A stretch of DNA of 51,506 bases from Gammaproteobacteria bacterium (GCA_947457195.1 CANGUU010000013.1:1-51506), one strand, 5' to 3'; numbered from the stretch's first letter, positions 6,564-16,123 are shown. Program-made: numbers and translations. Notes: generated by a model not told the origin, from the letters alone.

Positions 6564-8146
6564 CCGCCGCCGCCCCGCCACGCTCGCTCTGGTCGCCGCT
6601 TGGTATTGCCACCTTTCGCTGGCTCTGGCTGGCTACGCTGGTGTCGAACATCGGTGGCTGGATGCACGACGCCGGCGCTGGCTGGCTCATCACCGAACTC
6701 ACGGATTCGGCGGTGCTCGTGGCTCTCATGCAGACAGCCACGTCCCTGCCGGCTTTCTTCATCCTGCTACCGTCCGGGGCGTTGTCGGACATTTTCGATC
6801 GCCGGCGCTACCTGATGCTGGCGAATATCGGCCGCGCCATGGTGGCACTCACGCTGGCCGTGCTGACGCTCACCGGGCTCATCGAAGCCTGGAGCCTTCT
6901 GGGACTCACCCTGCTGCTGGGGATCGGCATGGCAATGGTGATGCCGACCTGGCAGAGCATCATCCCGGAAACCGTGCCGCGCACGGAGTTGCAAAACGCC
7001 ATCGGTCTCAACACGCTGGGCATGAACATGTCGCGGGTGATCGGCGCCCTCATCGCCGGCGAGATCCTGCGCCGTACCGGCAGTGGTGTGGTATTCGCCT
7101 GCAATGCCGTGAGTTTCGTGTTCATCCTGGTGGTGCTGTGGCGTTGGAAGCGTGTCCCGGAACCCACGAGGCTGCCACCAGAGCGCTTCCTGCCTGCCGT
7201 GACCACCGGGCTCCGTTATGCCTGGCATTCACCGGCACTGCGCGCCACGATCTATCGGAGTGTCGGCTTCTACTTCTTTTCGAGTGTGATGTGGGCGCTG
7301 CTGCCCTTGATCGCACGCGATCTGCTGCAAGGGGATTCGACCACCTTTTCCAATCTCTACGCCGCCATCAGTGCCGGCGCTATAGTCAGCGGTTTTATGC
7401 AGCCCAAACTGCGCAAGAAACTCGATACTGACCAATTGCTGACAGCGGCAGCCGGTGTTTTTGGTGTGGGTATCGCGCTCACTGCCCTGGTGCCGCTTCC
7501 CGGTCTGGCCTTGCTTGCGCTGTCACTGTGCGGCGCTGCATGGATCACCGTCATGACCTGTTCGCAAATGTCTGCGCAGATGGCCCTGCCGCATTGGGTT
7601 CGCTCGCGGGGCATCGCCATCTTCCAAATGTTCTTCATGGGGTCGCTCGCCATCGGCCCCGTGGTCTGGGGCAGCATGACCGAACTGACCTCCCTGCCCA
7701 CGGCCTTGCTGACCGCAGCGGCAGGGGTGGTGCTGGCCACCCTGTTCACCCGGCGCTGGCCCGTTAGCGGCAATGACCGTCTGGACCACACCCCGGCGCA
7801 GCACTGGGCCAAACCCGCCCTGCAAATTGCCGTGGAACCGGAGCAGGGACCGGTCATGGTGCAGGTCCGGTACCGCGTGCAACCCGCGCATACCGAGCGT
7901 TTCCTGCAGGACATCCGTCTGCTGGGCAAGGCGAGGCAGCGCGATGGTGCCAGCTTCTGGGCGGTCTTTGCCGATGGCCAGCAGCCAGGCGAGTACCTGG
8001 AAACCTATGTGGTCGCCACGTGGCTTGATCATCTGCGGCAGCATGAGAGAATTTCGCGCCACGATGCTGCCGTGCAGGAACGGCTGCGACAGGTGCTGCA
8101 GGAAGGCACCCTCCCCGAGATCCACCACTACATCAGCCCGGGCTGA
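6560..8146 (+). CDS. MFS transporter (MFS_3 family) with C-terminal soluble domain
   Basis: The 528-residue protein has an MFS core of about 410 residues. GWMHDAGAGWLITELTDSAV in helix 1 and ALSDIFDRRRYLML as motif A are typical of the MFS_3 (PF05977) exporters. A soluble C-terminal stretch of about 100 residues (VMVQVRYRVQPAHTERFL to IHHYISPG) is also typical of that family and resembles a small ferredoxin-like or monooxygenase-like fold. ATG 6560 overlaps the stop of the first transporter. The frame is open upstream within that gene, but the family-like sequence begins at 6560. It ends 15 bases before the ThDP enzyme gene, and all three probably form one operon. The substrate is unknown. 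Confidence 0.85.
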   Translation: MTAAAPPRSLWSPLGIATFRWLWLATLVSNIGGWMHDAGAGWLITELTDSAVLVALMQTATSLPAFFILLPSGALSDIFDRRRYLMLANIGRAMVALTLAVLTLTGLIEAWSLLGLTLLLGIGMAMVMPTWQSIIPETVPRTELQNAIGLNTLGMNMSRVIGALIAGEILRRTGSGVVFACNAVSFVFILVVLWRWKRVPEPTRLPPERFLPAVTTGLRYAWHSPALRATIYRSVGFYFFSSVMWALLPLIARDLLQGDSTTFSNLYAAISAGAIVSGFMQPKLRKKLDTDQLLTAAAGVFGVGIALTALVPLPGLALLALSLCGAAWITVMTCSQMSAQMALPHWVRSRGIAIFQMFFMGSLAIGPVVWGSMTELTSLPTALLTAAAGVVLATLFTRRWPVSGNDRLDHTPAQHWAKPALQIAVEPEQGPVMVQVRYRVQPAHTERFLQDIRLLGKARQRDGASFWAVFADGQQPGEYLETYVVATWLDHLRQHERISRHDAAVQERLRQVLQEGTLPEIHHYISPG

Positions 8147-8161
8147 CCGAGACCGAGACCC

Positions 8162-9874
8162 ATGAGTACCCCTACGCGCTCCGTTGCATCCAACTACCTG
8201 CAGGCCTTGCTCGACCGCGGCGTGGAGTACGTGTTCACCAACGCCGGCACCGACACGGCGCCGATCATCGAAGCGCTGGTCGCTGCCCGCAATGCCGGCA
8301 TCAAGACCCCGGAATTTCTCACGGTGCCCCACGAGAACGTCGCCATTTCCATGGCTCACGGCTATTTCCTCGCGACTGGCAAGCCAGCAGCCGTCATGGT
8401 GCATGTGACCGTCGGCACCGCCAATGCGCTGTGCGGCCTCATGAATGCAGCGCGCGACCAGGCACCCATTCTCTTGACTGCAGGTCGCACACCAAGCACA
8501 GAAACCGGCCATATCGGCTCGCGCAATGCCTCGATCCACTGGGGTCAGGACAGCTTCGACCAGGGCGGTATCGTGCGGGAGTGGGTGAAGTGGGACTACG
8601 AATTGCGCCCCGGCCAGGCGCCGGACGAAATCGTCGGCCGCGCGCTCGACGTGGCCATGAGCGAACCGAAGGGGCCTGTGTACCTGTGCATGCCACGTGA
8701 AGTGCTCGGTGACCTGACCGACAAGACCGTTGCCCCGCCGCGGGAGCGCGCCCTGGGTGCCTTGCCGGCGACACCATCGCTGGCGGCTGTGAAGCAGGCC
8801 GCCGAGTGGCTGAGCGAGGCCAAATTTCCGCTCATTGTGAGTTCAAGCAGCGGCAGGGATCCCGCCAACGTTGGCCGCCTGGCACGTATTGCCGAGCAGT
8901 ACGGTATCGGCGTGGTCATGCCGGGCGAGCCCGGAGCGCGGGAGCTCAACATTCCCACCACGCACCCGCTGTTTCTGGGAGTCCACCCCAACGAGGTGCT
9001 CGCCCGTGCCGACGCCGTGCTGGTCGTCGACTGCGAAGTACCGTGGTGGCCGAGCCGGGTGAGCCCGTTGCCTGGCGCCAAGCTGATTCATATGGCGGCA
9101 GATCCGCTTTTCGTCCGTTACCCGGTGCGGGGCTTTGCCATGGATCTGGCCATCAGCGGCTCTTCCTCGCAGGCGCTGGAACTGCTCGAGCAAGCGCTGG
9201 CCGCCAGCTGCGCCGGCAAGCAGTCTGCCGTAGCTGCGCGGCAGGCGCAGTTCCGCAGCATCGCGGTGGAGCGGCAGCAGCGTCTGCAGGCGTTGGTCGA
9301 GTCGGTGCGGCAGCGCTCGCCACTGCACCCGGCCTGGGTGGCGCAGTGCATCAACCAGGTGATCGACGACGACACGGTCATCGTCAATGAAATGGGTGTA
9401 CCCATGGATTTCCTGGCGCTGCAGGCGCCGCGCTCCTATTTTTCCAGCAGTCTCGCCGGCGGACTGGGCTTCGGTCTCGGTGCCGCCGTTGGTACCAAAC
9501 TCGGTGCTCGCCACAAGAAGGTGATCCTGCTCGTGGGGGATGGGTCCTACATGTTCGGGTGCCCGACTGCGGCCCACCACGTGGCGCGCATGTACGACCT
9601 TCCCACGACGACGCTGGTCATGAACAACGCGCGCTGGAATGCCGTTCACCGGGCGACTCTGGGCATGTACCCGGCGGGGCAGGCGGCCAAGGAGCCCCTG
9701 ATGCCCCTGGTGTCGCTAGGAGAATCGCCCGCCTATGAAGGCATCATGCAGGCCTGTGGTGGCCATGGGGAGCGGGTGGAACGCCCGGAGGAACTGCCCG
9801 CCGCCCTCAACCGCTGCCTGGCCGCCAATGCCCGCGGCCAGGCCGCGCTCCTCAATCTCATCACCGGTGACTGA
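8162..9874 (+). CDS. Thiamine-diphosphate-dependent enzyme, acetolactate synthase-like
   Basis: The 570-residue protein has the three-domain layout of the acetolactate synthase/benzoylformate decarboxylase superfamily. The N-terminal pyrimidine domain carries the catalytic Glu58 in PHENVAISMAHGY. A central Rossmann-like domain follows near 195-330. The C-terminal domain has the ThDP/Mg motif starting at GDGSYMFG (about 459) and ending in MNNARWN (about 485). FAD-binding features of true acetolactate synthase are not obvious, so the reaction (carboligation, decarboxylation or acyl-CoA lyase type) is left open. The gene starts 15 bases after the second MFS gene. The linkage suggests an enzyme that makes or degrades a transported small acid, which is inference. 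Confidence 0.75.
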   Translation: MSTPTRSVASNYLQALLDRGVEYVFTNAGTDTAPIIEALVAARNAGIKTPEFLTVPHENVAISMAHGYFLATGKPAAVMVHVTVGTANALCGLMNAARDQAPILLTAGRTPSTETGHIGSRNASIHWGQDSFDQGGIVREWVKWDYELRPGQAPDEIVGRALDVAMSEPKGPVYLCMPREVLGDLTDKTVAPPRERALGALPATPSLAAVKQAAEWLSEAKFPLIVSSSSGRDPANVGRLARIAEQYGIGVVMPGEPGARELNIPTTHPLFLGVHPNEVLARADAVLVVDCEVPWWPSRVSPLPGAKLIHMAADPLFVRYPVRGFAMDLAISGSSSQALELLEQALAASCAGKQSAVAARQAQFRSIAVERQQRLQALVESVRQRSPLHPAWVAQCINQVIDDDTVIVNEMGVPMDFLALQAPRSYFSSSLAGGLGFGLGAAVGTKLGARHKKVILLVGDGSYMFGCPTAAHHVARMYDLPTTTLVMNNARWNAVHRATLGMYPAGQAAKEPLMPLVSLGESPAYEGIMQACGGHGERVERPEELPAALNRCLAANARGQAALLNLITGD

Positions 9875-9975
9875 GGCCCGCGGCCGCGTTGTGTCGCTGT
9901 GGCTGCAGCCCGCTGCCCGACAGCCGCGGTCGATTTTGCGGCTTGTCGAGATAGGCAGAAGCCGAGGCGGCTCTT

Positions 9976-9981
9976 TATAAT
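9976..9981 (+). promoter_or_regulatory. Consensus -10 box before the small-protein gene
   Basis: An exact TATAAT lies 101 bases upstream of the start at 10082, in the 207-base gap after the ThDP enzyme gene. No good -35 is seen at 16-18 bases. Surrounding sequence is GC-rich, so a perfect -10 is notable, but promoter function is not established. Confidence 0.35.
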
Positions 9982-10081
9982 GCGCGGCCCGCCGCAGCGA
10001 TTCGCCGATCCCTGCGGGCCGTTCGGTTCCAGCACCGCCCTTGGGCAGTGACCGTTTCATTCATCAGAGACCAGGATCACC

Positions 10082-10288
10082 ATGGCTACTCCCGCAAAGA
10101 ACACCAAAGCAAAAAATGCCCAGCCCCCTGTTGATGACTTTTCGAGTGACTCGATCGAGGCTCAGACCGCGCGCTTTCTGGCCTCTGGCGGCAAGATCCA
10201 GCAGATCCCCCTCGGCGTCAGCGGCCAGGTAGCCACGTCGGGACCCCGCCACATCACCTTGGGCAAGCGCCACCTGCAGACGCAGTAA
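10082..10288 (+). CDS. Small basic protein with FLxxGGKIQxI motif (SutA-like C-terminus?)
   Basis: The 68-residue protein starts MATPAKNTKAKNAQ, a Lys/Ala-rich disordered tail. It continues with DSIEAQTARFLASGGKIQQIPLGV, which looks like one helix followed by a strand. ATG 10082 has an upstream AGGA (CCAGGATCACC). The FLxxGGKxQxI segment recalls, from memory, the C-terminal part of SutA, the RNA-polymerase-binding regulator of slow-growing Pseudomonas; that protein is longer and acidic, so the link is weak. A strong intrinsic terminator follows 28 bases after the stop, so it is probably a one-gene transcript. Confidence 0.6.
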   Translation: MATPAKNTKAKNAQPPVDDFSSDSIEAQTARFLASGGKIQQIPLGVSGQVATSGPRHITLGKRHLQTQ

Positions 10289-10316
10289 GGTTTTCGCCCC
10301 CGTTTTGCTGCTTTGA

Positions 10317-10344
10317 CCCTGCCCTCCGGCGGGGTTTGTTTTTT
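10317..10344 (+). terminator. Intrinsic terminator after the small-protein gene
   Basis: CCCTGCC (10317-10323) pairs with GGCGGGG (10328-10334), with one G-U pair and a CTCC loop. TTTGTTTTTT follows at 10335-10344. It separates the small gene from nnrD, whose ATG is 13 bases later. Confidence 0.8.
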
Positions 10345-10357
10345 CTGGGGTACCGCG

Positions 10358-11221
10358 ATGATCCCCCCCCTGTCTTTCGAACAATTCCAGCCCCTGCTGC
10401 AACCGCGTGAGCGCGACAGCCACAAGGGCAGCTTTGGCCATGTGCTGGTGGTGGGCGGCGATGACGGTTTCGGCGGCGCCGCCCTGCTGAGTGCCGAGGC
10501 TGCGCTGCGCTGTGGGGCAGGTCTTTGCTCGGTGGGCACGCACCCGTTGCACGCCACCGCCCTGCTCGGTCGGCGTCCCGAGTTGATGGTACGGGGTTGC
10601 AGGGAAGCCTCGGACCTGCTGCCGCTGCTGGCACGGGCCACGGTGCTGGTACTCGGCCCGGGACTCGGTCAAAGCGACTGGTCCAGAGCCTGTTTTGCCC
10701 TCGCGCTGTCAGCCGCCCGCGCCAAGGCGCTTCCGCTGGTGCTCGATGCCGATGGCTTGAATCTACTGCCAAGCGCAGAAGAACAAATTCAGGCGCCGTA
10801 CGAAAAGTGGTTACTCACTCCCCATCCGGGCGAGGCGGCCAGGCTGCTGGGGACCGACACGGCGTCGGTTCAAGCGGACCGGGAGACGGCGGTGCGGCAA
10901 GTGCAGCAGCGCTTCGGTGGCTCGGTGGTGCTGAAGGGGGCCGGCAGTCTGGTCTGTACCAGCGCCGGGGGTCGGCAGCGCGTGGAGCGCTGCCAGCATG
11001 GCAACGCCGGCATGGCCAGTGGCGGCATGGGGGACGTGCTGAGCGGTGTGCTGGGCGCCCTGTTGGCACAGGGTTTCGACGTCCCGACCGGTGCGAGGCT
11101 GGGGACCTGTCTGCACAGCCGGGCGGCGGATCTGGCGGTCGCGAGCGACGGTGAGCGCGGGCTGCTGGCTTCGGATCTGTTTACCCCGCTGCGCCAGCTG
11201 CTCAACCGTCTGGCGGACTGA
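10358..11221 (+). CDS. nnrD: ADP-dependent NAD(P)H-hydrate dehydratase (YjeF C-terminal type)
   Basis: The 287-residue protein repairs damaged NADH/NADPH hydrates using ADP. It matches the C-terminal half of YjeF. Visible motifs are KGSFGHVLVVGG, VLGPGLGQSDW, VLDADGLNLL, LTPHPGEAARLLG, VVLKGAGSLV and the signature NAGMASGGMGDVLSGVLGALLAQG with its GMGD catalytic/phosphate loop. The N-terminal epimerase half (NnrE), fused in E. coli, is absent and must be encoded elsewhere or missing. The frame is open from 10313, but that part overlaps the terminator, so ATG 10358 is preferred. The gene heads the tsaE-amiC-mutL run, as YjeF does in E. coli, with a one-base gap to tsaE. Confidence 0.9.
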   Translation: MIPPLSFEQFQPLLQPRERDSHKGSFGHVLVVGGDDGFGGAALLSAEAALRCGAGLCSVGTHPLHATALLGRRPELMVRGCREASDLLPLLARATVLVLGPGLGQSDWSRACFALALSAARAKALPLVLDADGLNLLPSAEEQIQAPYEKWLLTPHPGEAARLLGTDTASVQADRETAVRQVQQRFGGSVVLKGAGSLVCTSAGGRQRVERCQHGNAGMASGGMGDVLSGVLGALLAQGFDVPTGARLGTCLHSRAADLAVASDGERGLLASDLFTPLRQLLNRLAD

Positions 11222-11222
11222 C

Positions 11223-11705
11223 ATGGTCGCCTCTCTGTTGCTGGCCGATGAAGCGGCAACCCTAGCCTTCGGGCAGACGCTGGCCAGCGTGTCGGGCGGC
11301 CGGGGCTTTTTCACGCTTTCCGGGCAGTTGGGCGCGGGCAAGACCACGCTTTGCCGCGGCCTCATCCAGGCCCTCGGGCACGGCGCTGCAGTGAAAAGTC
11401 CCACCTACACGTTGGTTGAACCCTACGAGCTGACCGGCGGGCTGGTGCTGCACTACGACCTCTATCGGCTCGGCGACCCGCTGGAGTTCTGTGAGCTGGG
11501 CTTCGAAGAGCAGCTGGGCGGAGATTCACTGCTGCTGGTCGAGTGGCCGGAGCAGGCAGGTCGCTGGCTGCCGACGCCCGATCTTGCGCTGACCTTGGAG
11601 CAGAGCAGCCAAGGCCGGCGGCTGACCTGGCAGGGCCTGACTCCTCGGGGGCGGCAACTGGACCTGCACTTGCAGCAGCGCTACCACGGCCAACTGACCG
11701 GCTAG
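11223..11705 (+). CDS. tsaE: tRNA threonylcarbamoyladenosine biosynthesis ATPase TsaE
   Basis: The 160-residue P-loop protein drives the TsaBD complex in t6A37 formation on ANN-decoding tRNAs. It shows Walker A (GQLGAGKTT, about residues 33-41), the switch motif SPTYTLVEPY, HYDLYRL and the conserved LVEWPE near the C-terminus, all hallmarks of TsaE (YjeE). Length is normal. ATG 11223 follows the nnrD stop by one base; longer reading from 11046 runs inside nnrD and is rejected. The position between nnrD and amiC matches the gammaproteobacterial order. Confidence 0.95.
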   Translation: MVASLLLADEAATLAFGQTLASVSGGRGFFTLSGQLGAGKTTLCRGLIQALGHGAAVKSPTYTLVEPYELTGGLVLHYDLYRLGDPLEFCELGFEEQLGGDSLLLVEWPEQAGRWLPTPDLALTLEQSSQGRRLTWQGLTPRGRQLDLHLQQRYHGQLTG

Positions 11706-11723
11706 CCCACGCGCACAATGCTC

Positions 11724-11775
11724 GAAGATTTTCTAGCTTTAATTCTCAAGCAATTGTAAATTATGAAATTATTGT
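11724..11775 (+). promoter_or_regulatory. AT-rich promoter-like stretch upstream of amiC
   Basis: About 50 bases are strikingly AT-rich within GC-rich surroundings, ending 34 bases before the amiC start. TAAATT at 11757-11762 could be a -10, with a weak TAGCTT 17 bases upstream. It suggests that amiC-mutL has its own promoter inside the nnrD-tsaE run. Confidence 0.35.
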
Positions 11776-11808
11776 CTGAGCTTCTCTGGACGATTCCACC
11801 CTGCAACG

Positions 11809-13329
11809 ATGCGCATCTTGACCCTCCTCCTCAGCCGTCTGGTATTGGCAGTCGCCTGCCTCAGCCTCGTGGCGCCCCTACAGGGCGCTGTAGTGCAGGG
11901 CGTACGCAGCTACCGGGCTCCGGAGTACACGCGTCTCGTCTTTGATCTCGACGGTCCGCTCACCTACGAATTGTCCCAGCAGCTCGACCCTGCCACCCTC
12001 GTCATCACTCTCGAAGGGTCGAGCTTCGGTGGCAGCTTCGACAACCTCAGCCTGGCGGAAACGCCGATCAGCAGCATCAGCAGCAGCCGCGAGCCCGGCG
12101 GTGATCTGCATGTCACCCTCACGTTGCGAGCACAGGTCGAGCCCCGCGGCTTCACGCTGGGCAAGAACGAGCAGTACGGCGATCGCTTCGTCCTCGACCT
12201 CTACGACCTGGCCGGCATGACCAAGGCCCCCGAGACCGCGGACCCTGTCAGTGCAATCACCAGCAGTCTCGACGATGCCGGTCGTCGCGACATCGTGGTC
12301 GCCATCTCTGCAGGTCACGGGGGTGACGATCCCGGCGCCATCGGTCAAGGCAAGCTGCAGGAAAAAAACGTCACGCTCGCTCTTTCGCGGGAATTGGCCC
12401 GGCTGATCGAGGCCATGCCCGGTTACCAGGCCGTACTGATCCGTGATGGCGACTACTATGTGGGTCTGCGGCAGCGGACAGAACTCGGCCATAAGGCGAA
12501 CGCCGATCTCTACCTCGCCATCCATGCCGATGCAGCCGACAACCATGAGGCACGCGGGGCCACGGTCTACGCGCTGTCGGAGCGCGGAGCGACCAGCGAA
12601 CAGGCCCGCATGCTGGCAGACAAGGAAAACAATGCCGACCTGATCGGCGGCATCGGTACCGTGAGCCTTGGGGACAAAGATGCCGTGCTGCGCAGCGTGC
12701 TGCTCGACCTCAGCATGACAGCCAGCGTGGCAACCAGCCTTGAGATCGGCAGTGCGCTCGTCCAGTCGCTCGACAAGGTTACCCGACTGCGGCGGCGCAA
12801 CGTCGAGCAGGCCGCCTTCGTGGAACTGAAGTCAGCCGACATCCCGTCGTTGCTGATCGAGGCCGGCTACATCACCAACGCGGCCGATGCAGAAAACCTT
12901 GATTCGCCCCAATGGCGCCGCCGCTTCGCCGAGTCCTTGGCCGACGGGGTGGCCACCTGGTTCGGCAAGCGACCGCCGCGCGGAACCCTGATTGCCTGGC
13001 AGCAGAAGCACACTACGGAGGGCCGTACGAGCGTGACGTCCTACGTGGTACAGCGTGGGGACGCCCTGTCGGTGCTCGCGCAGCGCTTCGATGTCAGCAT
13101 GGACGAGATTCGCAGGGCCAACGGGTTGAAGCGCGACGCCATCCAGGTCGGGCAGACGTTGAAGATTCCTGCCTCACTGATCTTGCGGGAGCACAAGATC
13201 GAACGCGGTGAAACGCTTTCGCAGATTGCCTTCGAGTACGAAGTCACACTGGACGCGATACGCGCCGTCAATCAATTGAAGAGTGATACCATTCGGCCAG
13301 GCCAGATACTCAAGATTCCCACCTCATAA
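11809..13329 (+). CDS. amiC: N-acetylmuramoyl-L-alanine amidase, AmiB/AmiC type with AMIN and LysM
   Basis: The 506-residue exported zinc amidase cleaves the amide bond between MurNAc and the stem peptide, splitting septal peptidoglycan at cell separation. A signal peptide (MRILTLLLSRLVLAVACLSLV, probable cut near residue 26) precedes an AMIN domain (about 28-130) that targets the division site. The Amidase_3 domain carries His170 (GHGGDDPG), Glu185, His239 (IHADA) and Glu351 (LIEAGY), the expected zinc ligands and catalytic residue. Two C-terminal LysM repeats (about 407-450 and 462-505) bind peptidoglycan. The LysM pair makes it more AmiB-like; the symbol amiB would be equally acceptable. 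The mutL start follows its stop immediately. Confidence 0.93.
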   Translation: MRILTLLLSRLVLAVACLSLVAPLQGAVVQGVRSYRAPEYTRLVFDLDGPLTYELSQQLDPATLVITLEGSSFGGSFDNLSLAETPISSISSSREPGGDLHVTLTLRAQVEPRGFTLGKNEQYGDRFVLDLYDLAGMTKAPETADPVSAITSSLDDAGRRDIVVAISAGHGGDDPGAIGQGKLQEKNVTLALSRELARLIEAMPGYQAVLIRDGDYYVGLRQRTELGHKANADLYLAIHADAADNHEARGATVYALSERGATSEQARMLADKENNADLIGGIGTVSLGDKDAVLRSVLLDLSMTASVATSLEIGSALVQSLDKVTRLRRRNVEQAAFVELKSADIPSLLIEAGYITNAADAENLDSPQWRRRFAESLADGVATWFGKRPPRGTLIAWQQKHTTEGRTSVTSYVVQRGDALSVLAQRFDVSMDEIRRANGLKRDAIQVGQTLKIPASLILREHKIERGETLSQIAFEYEVTLDAIRAVNQLKSDTIRPGQILKIPTS

Positions 13330-15207
13330 GTGTCCGCTTCACCTGCCACCGCTGCTGCCCGAATCCATCTGCTCAGCCAGCGCCTCTGCAACCAGATCGC
13401 CGCCGGTGAAGTGGTGGAAAGACCCGCCTCCGTGGTGAAGGAGTTGCTGGAAAATAGTCTGGATGCGGGTGCCGATCGCATCGAGATCGACCTCGAACAA
13501 GGCGGCGTCAAACTGATGCGCATCCGCGACAACGGCGGCGGCATCGAAAAAGACGACCTGCCGCTGGCACTCAGCCGGCACGCCACCAGCAAGATACGTT
13601 CTCTGCAGGATCTCGAGTCCATTGCCAGTCTCGGCTTCCGTGGTGAGGCGCTGGCCAGCATCAGCTCGGTTTCACGGCTTACGCTGATCTCCCGCACGGC
13701 GGCGGCAGACGCTGCGTGGCAGGTGGAAGCCGAAGGTCATGATATGGCGGCACAGCTGACGCCTGCCGCCCATCCGCCGGGAACCTGCGTGGAGGTCCGT
13801 GACCTGTTCTTCAACACGCCGGCACGGCGTAAATTCCTGCGCAGCGAGCAAACCGAATTCCAGCGTATCGAGGACATGGTGAAGCGACTGGCGCTCAGCC
13901 GCTTCAACGTCGGATTCCGGCTGTCGCACAACCAACGCGTGGTGCAGCGCTTCGAAAAAGCCTCCACCGCTGCCGAACGCCAGCGCCGCGTCGCGCAGGT
14001 CCTCGGTAGCGCCTTCATCGACGGTGCCCTGCATGTCGATTTCGAGGCCGGCGGTCTGCGCCTGGGGGGTTGGGTTTCGCTGCCGACCTTCTCGCGCAGC
14101 CAGCAGGACCAGCAGTATTTCTTCGTGAATGGTCGCGTGATCCGCGACAAGCTGGTCGCACATGCCATCAAGCAGGCCTACCGTGATGTGCTCTTCGAGG
14201 GTCGTCATCCGGCCTTCGTCCTGTATCTGGAACTCGACCCGGCGCTGGTGGATGTGAACGTCCATCCGACCAAGCACGAAGTGCGCTTCCGCGACGGCAG
14301 GCTGGTGCACGATTTCCTGTTCGGCACGCTCCACCGCGCGCTGGCTGCGGTGCGGCCGGCGGCCGCTGCTCTCCCCCATGAACTGGCTGCAGACAGCAGT
14401 ACCCCGGCCGAGCCTGGCGCGCGACCGCTGGCAGACGCGGGGTCGCAGGCACGTCTGGCGCTGTTTGCCGGGCGAACGGTCGGCCAGAGCAGCGATGCTG
14501 CCATTTCCGCCACGCAGATCGGAGCCCAATTGGCAGCGTATGCCGACTTCCGACAGTCGCCCGCAAACTCAGCCAGCGGCGTCAACGAGCCCGGCGCAGC
14601 GCCGGCGACCGACGACGCCAACGGCCCCCCGCTCGGCTACGCCATCGCCCAGCTGCACGGCATCTACATCCTGGCGCAGAACGCGCTGGGACTCATCGTG
14701 GTCGACATGCACGCGGCGCATGAGCGCCTCACCTACGAGCACATGAAGGCAGCCGCCGACAACGAAGGTATCCGCATGCAACCCTTGCTCGTGCCTCATT
14801 CGATCGCGGTGAGCGAGGCAGAAGCTGATCTTGCGGAGCAGCTACAGGAGCAGCTGGCCTCGCTGGGTCTGGTGGTAGAGCGCCTGGGTCCGGAATCGCT
14901 GGGCGTGCGACAGATTCCCGCCATCCTGCAGCGCTCCAACGTCGAGCAGTTGCTGCGCGACGTCCTGTCGGATCTGCGCGAGCATGGCAGCAGTGATCGA
15001 CTGCTGGCCGCACGCGATGAAATCCTCGCCACCATGGCCTGTCACGGCGCCGTACGCGCCAACCGTCAGCTCAGCCTGCCGGAGATGAATGCGCTGCTCC
15101 GCGACATGGAGCGGACCGAGCGCAGTGGCCAGTGCAACCACGGCCGCCCCACCTGGCGGCTGGTGACGCTGCAGGAGCTCGACCGGCTGTTCATGCGAGG
15201 CCAGTAG
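13330..15207 (+). CDS. mutL: DNA mismatch repair protein MutL
   Basis: The 625-residue GHKL ATPase links MutS mismatch recognition to downstream excision. Visible are motif I (ENSLDAGA), motif II (RDNGGGI), motif III ([12 protein letters not shown]) and the [11 protein letters not shown] loop. The [13 protein letters not shown] motif follows near residues 310-322. After a variable linker (about 345-435), the C-terminal dimerisation domain begins at [16 protein letters not shown] and ends with [13 protein letters not shown] and [16 protein letters not shown](X)2E endonuclease motif is not evident; the corresponding [12 protein letters not shown] keeps part of it, so nicking activity is undecided. 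The start is GTG at 13330, directly after the amiC TAA. The 3' end overlaps the convergent murI by 17 bases. Confidence 0.95.
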   Translation: MSASPATAAARIHLLSQRLCNQIAAGEVVERPASVVKELLENSLDAGADRIEIDLEQGGVKLMRIRDNGGGIEKDDLPLALSRHATSKIRSLQDLESIASLGFRGEALASISSVSRLTLISRTAAADAAWQVEAEGHDMAAQLTPAAHPPGTCVEVRDLFFNTPARRKFLRSEQTEFQRIEDMVKRLALSRFNVGFRLSHNQRVVQRFEKASTAAERQRRVAQVLGSAFIDGALHVDFEAGGLRLGGWVSLPTFSRSQQDQQYFFVNGRVIRDKLVAHAIKQAYRDVLFEGRHPAFVLYLELDPALVDVNVHPTKHEVRFRDGRLVHDFLFGTLHRALAAVRPAAAALPHELAADSSTPAEPGARPLADAGSQARLALFAGRTVGQSSDAAISATQIGAQLAAYADFRQSPANSASGVNEPGAAPATDDANGPPLGYAIAQLHGIYILAQNALGLIVVDMHAAHERLTYEHMKAAADNEGIRMQPLLVPHSIAVSEAEADLAEQLQEQLASLGLVVERLGPESLGVRQIPAILQRSNVEQLLRDVLSDLREHGSSDRLLAARDEILATMACHGAVRANRQLSLPEMNALLRDMERTERSGQCNHGRPTWRLVTLQELDRLFMRGQ

Positions 15208-15985
15208 GCGCTTCTACCACCAATTCCTGATGCCAGTAGCGCTGCAGCAAAGCGCGCTGCACCGCCGCAGCACCACTGGTCACGAAGCGCAGCTGTCCCG
15301 GCGCGGGCAGACGCGAGAGCAGGCCTTGGTCTGCAAGCCGGCGCGCCAGCTCGCGTGCCACCGCCGTACCGGCATCGACGATGCCGACAGTGCCGGCCAC
15401 TTGTTCGATCTGCGCCCGGATCAGCGAGTAGTGCGTGCACCCGAGCACCAGCGTGTCCATGCCCTGCTCACGCATCGGGGCGATGTACTGCTGCAGCAGG
15501 GCCTGCAAGGCGGCAGGGTCTTCCTCGGGTTGCTCGATGAGTTCGACGAGGCCGGTGCCGGCTCGCGTGAGTATCTGCACCCGGTCGCTGAAGCGGTCGT
15601 GCAGGTGGATGAACTTGTCGGAGACGATGGTGCCACTCGTGGCAAGCACCCCAACGACTCGGGAAAGACTCTGCTCGGCAGCCGGTTTGATGGCCGGTTC
15701 CACGCCGATGATCGGCAGTCGGTAGCGAGCACGCAGATCGGCGATGGCGGCGGCGGTGGCGGTGTTGCAGGCGACGACCAGCGCCTTGACACCCTCGGAC
15801 AGCAGGAATTCGGTAAGCCGCTGGCTGCGGGCCCGAATGAAGGCTTCGCCCTTGGGACCGTAAGGGGCGTGGGCGGAATCTGCCAGGTAGAGCAGATTCT
15901 CCTGTGGCAGGACTTGCTGGATACCGCGCAGGATCGACAGACCTCCGATGCCTGAATCGAACACGCCGATGGGGGCTGACGACAT
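15191..15985 (-). CDS. murI: Glutamate racemase
   Basis: The 264-residue enzyme interconverts L- and D-glutamate, supplying D-Glu for peptidoglycan. It has FDSGIGG with Asp10, the catalytic Cys73 in VVACNTATA, and Cys183 in LGCTHYSL with the adjacent catalytic His. Length is normal. The frame is open 44 codons further upstream, but family sequence begins at the ATG at 15985. It runs opposite to mutL and miaA and interrupts an otherwise co-directional operon. It converges with mutL (17-base overlap) and diverges from miaA. Confidence 0.95.
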   Translation of the reverse strand: MSSAPIGVFDSGIGGLSILRGIQQVLPQENLLYLADSAHAPYGPKGEAFIRARSQRLTEFLLSEGVKALVVACNTATAAAIADLRARYRLPIIGVEPAIKPAAEQSLSRVVGVLATSGTIVSDKFIHLHDRFSDRVQILTRAGTGLVELIEQPEEDPAALQALLQQYIAPMREQGMDTLVLGCTHYSLIRAQIEQVAGTVGIVDAGTAVARELARRLADQGLLSRLPAPGQLRFVTSGAAAVQRALLQRYWHQELVVEAPTGLA

Positions 15986-16094
15986 AGCGGATGAGGCCCT
16001 GATCTCTGCAAACCGCGGCATTCTACCAGCGCGGCTGCCGCCGACAGCGAGCCGGCGCCGAGCGAAGCTCCGGTTCGCCGGCGAAAGGACGGTC

Positions 16095-16123
16095 GTGAGA
16101 ATCAGCGGAGGCGGCACTAGAAT
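16095..16123 (+). promoter_or_regulatory. Candidate sigma-70 promoter for miaA-hfq
   Basis: GTGAGA (16095-16100) and TAGAAT (16118-16123) are separated by 17 bases, 47 bases before the miaA ATG, in the murI/miaA divergent gap. The match is 4/6 and 5/6. A promoter is required here because murI cuts the operon from mutL. Confidence 0.45.

Noticed and set aside
5499-6581. Long minus-strand open frame opposite the first MFS gene
   Set aside because: It is rich in Gln, His and Arg, a typical shadow of a GC-rich gene on the other strand.
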